From contig JAFTKW010000019.1 of the NCBI GenBank assembly GCA_017453065.1, forward strand, positions 1 through 64,000: 64,000 nt of DNA. Direction: 5' to 3'. The notes under the pieces are model-generated. The model saw only the letters and a program-made list of their open reading frames with translations, had not been told where the DNA came from and searched no databases. The position numbers were made by a program, and so were the translations under genes. Below are positions 16,466-24,455 of the stretch, one piece after another. The DNA is from Lachnospiraceae bacterium. Its GTDB lineage: Bacteria; Bacillota; Clostridia; Lachnospirales; Lachnospiraceae. Position 1 is the stretch's first letter, and each line of letters begins with the position of its first letter.

Positions 16466-16593
16466 AATAAATCACTCCTTTTCTTTTGAAAATATAAGTA
16501 TTAAACATTTTACCTTAGTAAACAGGTTGTTGTCAAGTTTTGCGGCTTTTCCGCATATCATGTACGGAAGAATCCAAAAGGAAGTGTGTCAAT

Positions 16594-16968
16594 ATGAAAG
16601 AAAGGAGTCTAAGCGGGGAAATCATATCCAGATGCCTAAAAGTATTAGGGGTATCTTACGTAGTTTCAGCTCTGATGCTGGTTGTGATTGCTGCGGCTGT
16701 ATACAAATTCGGTGTTTCAGAAAAAGTGGTTGCAATTGGAATCGTTTTAGTTTACATAGTATCCTGCCTGGTGGGAGGACTGCTTATGGGGAAATTGATG
16801 AAAACTAGGAAGTTTTTGTGGGGATTATTACTGGGTGTCATGTATTTTGTGGCGTTGTTTATTCTTACGGGAATAGTTGGCAGGGGTTTTTCACAGATAG
16901 CTTCTGATGTGGGAACGACCTTGTTTTTGTGTTTAGGAAGTGGCATGTTGGGAGGTATGTTAAGCTGA
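16594..16968 (+). CDS. TIGR04086 family membrane protein
   Basis: A 124-residue protein with four clear membrane spans (about residues 14-38, 46-68, 75-97 and 105-124) and almost no soluble part. It matches the Clostridia family TIGR04086, often found beside the SCIFF peptide and its maturase. The function is not known. ATG 16594 follows AAGGAAG by eight bases; an upstream in-frame ATG lacks a ribosome site. The neighbouring SCIFF gene has its own promoter 14 bases downstream. Confidence 0.75.
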   Translation: MKERSLSGEIISRCLKVLGVSYVVSALMLVVIAAAVYKFGVSEKVVAIGIVLVYIVSCLVGGLLMGKLMKTRKFLWGLLLGVMYFVALFILTGIVGRGFSQIASDVGTTLFLCLGSGMLGGMLS

Positions 16969-16982
16969 CCTAAAAAAAGTCT

Positions 16983-17010
16983 TTTACATTTTTAGATTAT
17001 ATGTTATACT
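16983..17010 (+). promoter_or_regulatory. Promoter of the SCIFF peptide gene
   Basis: TTTACA (16983-16988), 16-base spacer, TATACT (17005-17010). The gene starts at 17049 with AAAGGAG at 17034-17040. Confidence 0.65.
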
Positions 17011-17048
17011 ACGTTCGTGTAAGTTCGATCTGAAAGGAGAAAGCTAAA

Positions 17049-17192
17049 ATGAAACATATCAAGACTTTGACAACAAGAGATTTAAAGGAGTCCGTTAAAA
17101 AAGGCGGTTGTGGCGAATGCCAGACTTCTTGTCAGTCCGCTTGTAAAACATCTTGTACTGTAGGCAACCAGAGTTGCGAAAAGGTGAAATAA
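17049..17192 (+). CDS. scfA: SCIFF six-cysteine ranthipeptide precursor
   Basis: This 47-residue peptide is MKHIKTLTTRDLKESVKKGG followed by a cysteine-rich core with C21, C24, C28, C32, C36 and C43, the six-cysteines-in-forty-five pattern (TIGR03973). The downstream radical SAM enzyme is known in other Clostridia to install a thioether bridge from a core cysteine to a threonine alpha carbon. The N-terminal part acts as leader for the maturase. The gene is nearly universal in Clostridia, so a housekeeping rather than antibiotic role is often assumed. The product's biological role is unknown. Confidence 0.95.
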   Translation: MKHIKTLTTRDLKESVKKGGCGECQTSCQSACKTSCTVGNQSCEKVK

Positions 17193-17227
17193 GACTTTTT
17201 TCATGAATGAAGATGTGAACTTTGGTG

Positions 17228-17250
17228 AGCAGCGACTTATCGTCGCTGCT
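17228..17250 (+). terminator. Hairpin between scfA and scfB (processing or partial terminator)
   Basis: AGCAGCGAC (17228-17236) pairs perfectly with GTCGCTGCT (17242-17250), then TATTTAATG. The T-run is poor, so partial read-through is likely; this would give more peptide mRNA than maturase mRNA. Confidence 0.6.
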
Positions 17251-17285
17251 TATTTAATGAAAAGAAAGGGATAAAGGAATTCGTT

Positions 17286-18686
17286 ATGATACATCAATAC
17301 AAAAATAACGGATATAACATTGTTATGGATGTGAACAGTGGATCTATTCATGTGGTAGATGACATTGTTTACGATATGATTTCGTTGATTGAACCTCTGA
17401 TTGAAGAGGGAATTAAGGAGCCAGAACTAATCAAGGCTGCGGTGCTGCACTGTGCATGTCAGAACTATCCAGAAGCAGAAGTATGTGAAGCGGTAGAGGA
17501 AGTACTGGAACTGGAGAGAGAAGGCAAACTGTTTGCTCCAGATATCTATGAAAATTATATCTTTGATTTTAAGAATAGACAGACCGTGGTAAAAGCTCTG
17601 TGTCTACATATTGCACATGACTGTAATTTGGCATGTCAATACTGCTTTGCAGAAGAGGGAGAGTATCACGGTAGACGAGCACTGATGAGTCTGGAAGTAG
17701 GAAAGAAAGCCTTGGACTTTTTGGTTGCAAACTCAGGCAATCGTATCAATCTAGAGGTAGACTTCTTTGGCGGAGAGCCTCTGATGAACTGGGATGTTGT
17801 GAAGCAGTTGGTGGCTTATGGCCGTAGTTTGGAAGAACCAAACAACAAGAAGTTTCGTTTTACACTTACTACCAACGGTGTGCTTTTAAATGATGATATC
17901 ATGGAATTTGCCAATAGAGAGATGTCCAATGTGGTGCTCAGTATTGACGGAAGACCAGAAGTAAATGACAAGATGCGTCCATTTAGGGGTGGTCAGGGAA
18001 GCCATGACATCATAGTACCTAAATTCCAGAAGGTGGCTGAGAGCAGAGACCAGATGAACTATTATGTTCGTGGTACCTTTACGCACAACAATCTGGATTT
18101 TGCAGAGGACGTAAAGTATTTAGCGGATCTTGGGTTTAAACAGATTTCAGTGGAGCCTGTAGTGGCCAAGCCTGAGGATTGGTATGCAATCCAGGAGGCA
18201 GATTTGCCTGCACTGAAGGAAGAGTATGACCGCCTGGCACAAGAAATCATTAGACGCAAAAAAGAGGGAGATCCTTTTAATTTCTTCCATTTTATGATTG
18301 ATTTAGAGGGTGGCCCATGCGTGGCGAAGCGTCTTTCTGGATGTGGTTCAGGAACTGAGTATCTTGCAGTGACACCATGGGGTGACTTCTATCCTTGCCA
18401 CCAGTTTGTAGGACAAGAAGACTTCTTGATGGGAAATGTATATGAAGGAATTCTTCGCAAGGATATTCAGGACGAATTTAAATGCTGTAATGTATATGCC
18501 AAAGACAAGTGTAAGAAATGCTTTGCAAAGTTCTACTGTAGTGGTGGATGTGCAGCCAATTCATACAATTTCCATGGCAATATCAATGATGCCTACGATG
18601 TGGGATGTGAATTGCAGCGCAAGCGTGTAGAGTGCGCTATTATGATTAAGGCTGCCATGGCAGAGATGGAGGAAGACCATGAGTAA
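17286..18686 (+). CDS. scfB: SCIFF radical SAM maturase
   Basis: This 466-residue enzyme forms thioether crosslinks in the SCIFF peptide. An N-terminal peptide-recognition region (about residues 1-95) precedes the radical SAM core with the CX3CX2C cluster motif C113-C117-C120. The C-terminal SPASM region is rich in cysteines (CGSG, YPCHQF, CCNVYAKDKCKKC and CSGGC) and should hold two more iron-sulfur clusters. It starts 93 bases after the peptide gene, separated by a hairpin, and overlaps secDF by eight bases. Confidence 0.95.
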   Translation: MIHQYKNNGYNIVMDVNSGSIHVVDDIVYDMISLIEPLIEEGIKEPELIKAAVLHCACQNYPEAEVCEAVEEVLELEREGKLFAPDIYENYIFDFKNRQTVVKALCLHIAHDCNLACQYCFAEEGEYHGRRALMSLEVGKKALDFLVANSGNRINLEVDFFGGEPLMNWDVVKQLVAYGRSLEEPNNKKFRFTLTTNGVLLNDDIMEFANREMSNVVLSIDGRPEVNDKMRPFRGGQGSHDIIVPKFQKVAESRDQMNYYVRGTFTHNNLDFAEDVKYLADLGFKQISVEPVVAKPEDWYAIQEADLPALKEEYDRLAQEIIRRKKEGDPFNFFHFMIDLEGGPCVAKRLSGCGSGTEYLAVTPWGDFYPCHQFVGQEDFLMGNVYEGILRKDIQDEFKCCNVYAKDKCKKCFAKFYCSGGCAANSYNFHGNINDAYDVGCELQRKRVECAIMIKAAMAEMEEDHE

Positions 18687-20949
18687 TATGTCCAAAGCAA
18701 AGGGCTGGCTGGTCCTTTTGGCTATGATTCTGGCTTTGGCTGGAGTTACTTATATTGATTTCAAGGGAATAGATGAATACGGTACATATGCCGCTTCTGA
18801 TATCACTCTTGGCTTGGATTTGGCAGGTGGTGTCAGCATTACCTATCAGGTAGTGGGCGATGAGGAGCCAGATGCAACAGATATGCAGGATACCATCGGC
18901 AAACTGCGCGCCAGAGTAGAGAAATATAGCACAGAAGCGTTGGTATATCAGGAAGGTGCAGATCGTATTAGTATTGAAATACCAGGCGTTACAGATGCAA
19001 GCGTAATTCTGGAGGAATTGGGTAAGCCAGGTCAGTTATACTTTATTGATCAGTATGACAGTGAAGGCAATGAGAACTATTACGGTGAGTATGTAGTAGA
19101 TGCAGAAGGAAATTATGCAGTAGAGTATTCTCTCACAAAGACGATCGACGAATTGCTTGCAGATGGATCTGTGAAATTGGTAGGTACAGATGTGGCCAAT
19201 GCCAATGCAGCACAGTATACAGATGAGTTTAACAATCTGCATACCTGTGTAGAATTGGTACTTACAGAAGAAGGAAAGATTAAGTTTGCAGACGCAACCA
19301 GAGCGGCAATAGGACATACTCTTGCCATCTATTATGATGGAAGATTTGTAACTGTCCCTTCTGTAGATCAGGAAATTACCGAGGGAAAAGCACAGATAAC
19401 AGGTAGTTATACATGGGATGAGGCACAGGCATTGGCCTCCACCATTCGTATTGGTGGCTTGAAGCTAGAATTAGAGGAATTGCATTCCAAAGTAGTAGGT
19501 GCACAGCTTGGCTCAGAGGCTATTAGTACAAGCCTTAAAGCGGCAGTGATTGGACTGATTGCAGTGGCTATCTTTATGGTGGCTGTGTACTATATTAGTG
19601 GCGTGGCTGCGACATTGGCTCTTTTGATTTACACAGCCCTCGTCGTGCTTTTGTTAAATGGATTTGATATGACACTGACCCTGTCAGGCATAGCAGGTAT
19701 CATTCTTTCCATTGGTATGGCGGTAGATGCCAATGTAATTGTTTTTGCTCGTATCAGAGAAGAAATTGCAACAGGCAAGACAGTTAGTTCTTCTATGAAG
19801 ATTGGTTTCCAAAAGGCTTTGTCTGCTATCGTAGATGGTAATGTAACTACAGTATTGGCGGCAGTAGTGCTTTGGATTTTTGGCCCTGGCTCCGTCAAAG
19901 GATTTGCACAGACCTTGATACTTGGTATCGGACTTTCTATGTTTACTGCTTTAGTGGTTACTAGATTGATTATGGAAGCACTTTATGCTATCGGCTTTAA
20001 ATCTGAAAAGTGGTATGGTGTTGCCAAGGAGCCTAAGAGATTTGATTTTCTTGGAAAGAGAAAACTGTTCTTTGGCATTTCCATTGCAATTCTTCTGGTA
20101 GGTGTTATCTTCATGGGTATCAACAAGATAACCACAGGAGAGACAATGAACTTCAGTTTGGATTTCAAAGGCGGAACTGCTACTACGGTTACTTTCAACG
20201 AAGAGTATACTTTAAGCGAAATTGAAACACAGATTATCCCTCTCTTGGAGGACATCTCTGGCAGTGCAATTCAGGCACAGCCAATTCAGAATTCCACAGA
20301 GGTTGTATTTAAGAGCAACAGTCTAAACATGGAACAGAGAGAAGAGATGGAGGCACTTTTACTTGCTGAATTTGGAGTTGGAAGTGATCAGATTCAGACA
20401 GAGACGATCAGTTCCACTATCAGTGGAGAGATGACAAAAGATACTGTGATTTCTATAGTGATAGCAGTAATATCCATGCTCATTTATATTCGCTTCCGAT
20501 TCAAAGATATTCGCTTTGGCGCCAGTGGCATAGCTGCCCTTTTGCATGATGTATTGGTGGTAATCGCCTTCTACGCGATGGCAAGAGTTTCTGTGGGCAA
20601 TACATTTATTGCATGTATTTTGACTATTGTAGGTTATTCTATCAATGCGACCATCGTTATCTTTGACCGAATCAGAGAGAATTTGGAACTTCAGGAGCGC
20701 AGAGAAACACTGGAAGATGTAATCAACAAGAGTATTTCTCAGACTATGTCTCGTAGTGTATTTACATCTTTGACTACTTTGATTATGGTAGTGGCGTTGT
20801 ATGTGCTCGGCGTTACAGCAATTCGTGAGTTTGCGTTGCCACTTATGGTAGGTATCACTTGTGGAACCTATTCGTCTGTATGCTTGGCAAGTACCATGTG
20901 GCATTTCTTGAAATTACACATCAAGGATAGACCAAGAGACGACGATTAA
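18679..20949 (+). CDS. secDF: Fused SecDF protein-export subunit
   Basis: A 756-residue single-chain SecD-SecF that uses the proton gradient to pull exported proteins after SecA/SecYEG. The first span (about residues 9-27) is followed by the large SecD outer domain containing the LDLAGG motif, five more spans, then the SecF half from about residue 460 with its own LDFKGGT motif and six spans. Fusion of the two is common in Firmicutes. It overlaps the SCIFF maturase by eight bases. yajC is not present nearby. Confidence 0.95.
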   Translation: MSNMSKAKGWLVLLAMILALAGVTYIDFKGIDEYGTYAASDITLGLDLAGGVSITYQVVGDEEPDATDMQDTIGKLRARVEKYSTEALVYQEGADRISIEIPGVTDASVILEELGKPGQLYFIDQYDSEGNENYYGEYVVDAEGNYAVEYSLTKTIDELLADGSVKLVGTDVANANAAQYTDEFNNLHTCVELVLTEEGKIKFADATRAAIGHTLAIYYDGRFVTVPSVDQEITEGKAQITGSYTWDEAQALASTIRIGGLKLELEELHSKVVGAQLGSEAISTSLKAAVIGLIAVAIFMVAVYYISGVAATLALLIYTALVVLLLNGFDMTLTLSGIAGIILSIGMAVDANVIVFARIREEIATGKTVSSSMKIGFQKALSAIVDGNVTTVLAAVVLWIFGPGSVKGFAQTLILGIGLSMFTALVVTRLIMEALYAIGFKSEKWYGVAKEPKRFDFLGKRKLFFGISIAILLVGVIFMGINKITTGETMNFSLDFKGGTATTVTFNEEYTLSEIETQIIPLLEDISGSAIQAQPIQNSTEVVFKSNSLNMEQREEMEALLLAEFGVGSDQIQTETISSTISGEMTKDTVISIVIAVISMLIYIRFRFKDIRFGASGIAALLHDVLVVIAFYAMARVSVGNTFIACILTIVGYSINATIVIFDRIRENLELQERRETLEDVINKSISQTMSRSVFTSLTTLIMVVALYVLGVTAIREFALPLMVGITCGTYSSVCLASTMWHFLKLHIKDRPRDDD

Positions 20950-20966
20950 TTTGTTAGAGGATAAAG

Positions 20967-22736
20967 ATGGAAAAATGGTTTGTAGCTTCTAAGAAAGCAG
21001 ATTTTGAGTCCTGGGGAAAGAAGTATCACATTTCCCCAGTGACAGCCAGAATTATTCGCAATAGAGATGTAGAGACAGAAGGCTCCTTACAAAAGTTTTT
21101 GTACGGAGCCTTGAAAGATTTATACGATCCTATGCTCCTTCACGATATGGATAGAGCGGTGGAAATCTTAAAACTTAAGATAGAGCAGGGCAAGAGCATT
21201 CGTGTGATAGGCGACTATGATGTGGATGGTATTTGTGCATCTCAAATCCTGAAGATGGGACTAAAAGCCTTGGGAGCCAAGGTGGATGTAGCCATTCCAC
21301 ATCGCATCAAGGATGGATATGGACTGAATGAACAGTTGATTCAGGATGCCATAGAGGATGGCGTGGACACTATTTTGACCTGTGACAATGGAATTGCGGC
21401 TTACCATCAGATTGCTTATGCCAAAGAGCAGGGCATGACGGTGGTGGTTACAGACCATCATGAAGTGCCATTTGAAGGGGAAGGAAACGATAGAAGAGAA
21501 ATTCTGCCTCCTGCAGATGCGGTAGTAGACCCAAAGAAGGAGCAGTGTACCTATCCTTTCCCTGGAATTTGTGGAGCAGTGGTGGCTTACAAACTGATAC
21601 AGGCTCTTTATGAAACATGGGAGCAATTTTATGACCTGTATCCAATCATCCAGAAGCAATTGCTTCAATTTGCGGCAATTGCAACTATCTGTGATGTGAT
21701 GGAACTTTTGGATGAAAACAGAATTCTTGTTAAAGAAGGATTAAAGTGCATTAAGGAAGAACCGGTCCTCGGCTTGCAGGCTCTGGCCATGGTGTCGGAG
21801 ATAGAACTTTCAAATGTAAATGCCTATCATATGGGATTTATTATTGGCCCTTGTCTAAATGCAACAGGTAGATTGGATAGCGCAGCCAGATCATTGGAAC
21901 TGTTCGATACAACGGACAAACGTCTTGCAATGGAGATTGCAGGAGAACTGAAGGCATTGAATGACAGCCGAAAACAAATGACTATTGAGGGCGTGAATGA
22001 GGCCATTGAGATAGTGGAGCGGGAGCACCTTGAAAAAGAACGAGTATTGGTTGTGTTTCTTCCAGATTGCCATGAGAGCTTGGCTGGAATCATTGCAGGA
22101 CGCATTCGTGAAAAATACGGCAAGCCAACCTTTGTGCTGACGAAAGCGGAAGAGGGAGTGAAGGGCTCTGGGCGTTCCATCGAGACCTATCATATGTTTG
22201 AATCTCTGGTAGGATGCAAACAGTTACTTAGTAAATTTGGTGGTCACAAGATGGCTGCGGGGTTGTCCCTTCCAGAAGAAAATGTGGACTTGTTAAGGGA
22301 GGCATTAAATAGGCAGTGTACGCTGACGGACGAAGATTTTGCTACGAAGGTACACATTGATGTACCGATGCCTCTTTCCATGGTAGACAAAGCCTTTGCC
22401 AGAGAATTAGAAGTATTAGAACCGCACGGTGTAGGAAATCCCAAACCGCTCTTTGCAAGAAAAGATGTGCACATTGTATCTGCTAAGAAGATGGGAGCGA
22501 AGGGTCAGTTTGCCCGTTTGGTGTTGACGGAAGACGGAACAAACTTTGTGGAGGCTGTCTGCTTTTCAGAAACAGAGAAATTGCTTTCGTTGATAGAACA
22601 AAGATATGGTGCGGAAGCAGTGGAAAAGATGTTTTTGCAGAAGTGTGATTATTCCATTTCTGTCACTTATCAGGTAGCGGTGAATACCTTTAGAGGCAAA
22701 GAAAGCGTGCAAATATCACTGCAAAACTTTTGCTAG
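20967..22736 (+). CDS. recJ: Single-stranded-DNA-specific exonuclease RecJ
   Basis: A 589-residue DHH-family 5'-3' exonuclease used in recombination and base-excision repair. The catalytic Asp cluster is visible as GDYDVDG (residues 82-88), CDNG and TDHHEVP; the DHHA1 region contains GSGRSI and KFGGHKMAAG. A C-terminal OB-like domain follows. It begins 17 bases after secDF and probably shares its transcript. Length is typical of Clostridia RecJ. Confidence 0.95.
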   Translation: MEKWFVASKKADFESWGKKYHISPVTARIIRNRDVETEGSLQKFLYGALKDLYDPMLLHDMDRAVEILKLKIEQGKSIRVIGDYDVDGICASQILKMGLKALGAKVDVAIPHRIKDGYGLNEQLIQDAIEDGVDTILTCDNGIAAYHQIAYAKEQGMTVVVTDHHEVPFEGEGNDRREILPPADAVVDPKKEQCTYPFPGICGAVVAYKLIQALYETWEQFYDLYPIIQKQLLQFAAIATICDVMELLDENRILVKEGLKCIKEEPVLGLQALAMVSEIELSNVNAYHMGFIIGPCLNATGRLDSAARSLELFDTTDKRLAMEIAGELKALNDSRKQMTIEGVNEAIEIVEREHLEKERVLVVFLPDCHESLAGIIAGRIREKYGKPTFVLTKAEEGVKGSGRSIETYHMFESLVGCKQLLSKFGGHKMAAGLSLPEENVDLLREALNRQCTLTDEDFATKVHIDVPMPLSMVDKAFARELEVLEPHGVGNPKPLFARKDVHIVSAKKMGAKGQFARLVLTEDGTNFVEAVCFSETEKLLSLIEQRYGAEAVEKMFLQKCDYSISVTYQVAVNTFRGKESVQISLQNFC

Positions 22737-22976
22737 ATTTAAAAGCAGTTTATTTTTATTTTATTTTTTTCTCACAAAGTGAACACAATTTAGACACATT
22801 TTGGGGGTATAGTTTTAACAAGATAGTTGATGAACTCACTATCTCCCCCCCTCATAAGAAATGCAAGAAGTCCGGAATCCCCCGGGCTTCTTTGCATTTC
22901 AAGGAAAAATAGGGTGGCAAGAAGAGCCAAAATAGAGTAAAATAAAATGAATACGCTTTACCAGGGAGGTAAGTAT
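22737..22976. other. 240-base spacer with two stem-loops, no gene
   Basis: A T-rich start is followed by GATAGT/ACTATC (22821-22844) flanked outside by G5 and C7 tracts, and then by a long hairpin (22858-22890) with arms of about 18 bases around AATCC, one bulge and one G-T pair. Neither strand shows a good T-run after the second hairpin. It may be a terminator for recJ, a leader of murE, or a small RNA. Confidence 0.4.
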
Positions 22977-24446
22977 ATGGAGTTAATTAAATTGATTGAA
23001 AAAATAAACTACGAATGTGTTTCGGGCTCTATTGATAGAGAAGTAAGTACAGTGGTTTATGACTCTCGAAAGGTAACACAGGATTGTGTGTTTATTTGTA
23101 TAGAAGGAGCCAATTTTGATGGCCATAACTTTGCTACAGAAGTGGTTTCAAAAGGGGCTACTGTATTGGTGGTACAAAAGGATGTAGATGCATCCGTGCT
23201 GTCCAATCCAAACGTAACAGTACTTAAGGTAGACAATACCAGATATGCGATGGCTTTTATCTCTGCAGCTTATTTTGGAAATCCTGCAGAGCAGATGAAG
23301 ATTATAGGTATTACTGGCACCAAGGGAAAGACCACCACTACGTATATGGTGAAATCCATCTTGGAGAATGCGGGATTTAAGGTTGGTCTGATTGGGACAA
23401 TTGAGGTTATTATTGGAGACAAACATATTCCTGCCCACAATACCACGCCAGAATCTTACTTGCTGCAGGAGTATTTTGCACAGATGGTGCAGGAAGGCTG
23501 TGACTGTGTGGTAATGGAGGTGTCTTCACAGGCGTTGATGCTTCATAGAACTCAGGGCTTTACCTTTGATTTTGGCATCTTTACGAACTTGGAGCCTGAT
23601 CATATCGGAGACAATGAGCATGCTAGCTTTGAGGATTATATGGCATGCAAGGGACTTCTGTTCAAACAGTGTAAGATAGGCATCGTAAATAGTGATGATA
23701 GTCATTACAAGCAGTTGACTCAGGGCTATACCTGTCAATTGGAAACCTACGGATTGAATCCAGGAGCGGATTTGCTGGCGTGGGATTTGAGGCTTTTGAA
23801 AGAGGACGGTAGCTTGGGCGTGAACTTTAAGGTATCTGGTCTGGATGAGATGGAGGTATACGTGGCTACCCCGGGTAGATTTAGCGTATACAATGCCTTG
23901 ACTGCTATTGCCATCTGTAGGCATTTTGGAGTTTCCAAAGAGGCAGTTGCTAAGGCACTGAAGCAGGTAAAGGTCAAAGGAAGAATTGAGCCAGTGAAGG
24001 TATCGGACGACTTTACCCTTCTCATTGACTATGCACACAACGCCATGGCACTGGAAAGCTTGCTGAAATCTCTCAGAGAATATGAGCCAGGCAGACTGGT
24101 TTGCTTGTTTGGATGTGGTGGAAATCGTTCCAAACTTCGCAGATATGAGATGGGAGAAGTCAGTGGAAATTTGGCAGATTTGACAATCATTACATCCGAC
24201 AACCCAAGATTCGAAGAGCCACTGGATATTATCGAAGATATCAAGATAGGTATGGCCAAAACAAAGGGTGCTTTTGTAGAAATCGCAGACAGAAAGGAAG
24301 CGATTCGATACGCTATCTCAAATGGCAAATCAGGAGATATTATTGTACTCGCAGGCAAAGGCCATGAGGACTATCAGGAGATTAAAGGGGTGAAATACCC
24401 TATGGACGAAAGAGATTTGATTGCAGATATATTGGCAAACAGATAG
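22977..24446 (+). CDS. murE: UDP-MurNAc-tripeptide synthetase, meso-DAP type
   Basis: This 489-residue ligase adds meso-diaminopimelate to UDP-MurNAc-L-Ala-D-Glu in wall precursor synthesis. The ATP site is GITGTKGKTTTTYM (about residues 112-125), and the amino-acid selectivity box reads DNPR, the DAP-type form. ATG 22977 has AGGGAGG (22963-22969) before it; an upstream in-frame ATG at 22947 is less likely. It stands apart from the division cluster at 47.7-58 kb, where murE often sits, and heads a gene row with priA. Confidence 0.95.
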   Translation: MELIKLIEKINYECVSGSIDREVSTVVYDSRKVTQDCVFICIEGANFDGHNFATEVVSKGATVLVVQKDVDASVLSNPNVTVLKVDNTRYAMAFISAAYFGNPAEQMKIIGITGTKGKTTTTYMVKSILENAGFKVGLIGTIEVIIGDKHIPAHNTTPESYLLQEYFAQMVQEGCDCVVMEVSSQALMLHRTQGFTFDFGIFTNLEPDHIGDNEHASFEDYMACKGLLFKQCKIGIVNSDDSHYKQLTQGYTCQLETYGLNPGADLLAWDLRLLKEDGSLGVNFKVSGLDEMEVYVATPGRFSVYNALTAIAICRHFGVSKEAVAKALKQVKVKGRIEPVKVSDDFTLLIDYAHNAMALESLLKSLREYEPGRLVCLFGCGGNRSKLRRYEMGEVSGNLADLTIITSDNPRFEEPLDIIEDIKIGMAKTKGAFVEIADRKEAIRYAISNGKSGDIIVLAGKGHEDYQEIKGVKYPMDERDLIADILANR

Positions 24447-24455
24447 GAGACGAAT

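Noticed and set aside
22730-22912. 60-codon frame in the recJ-murE spacer
   Set aside because: Covers both stem-loops, no ribosome site, low-complexity start.
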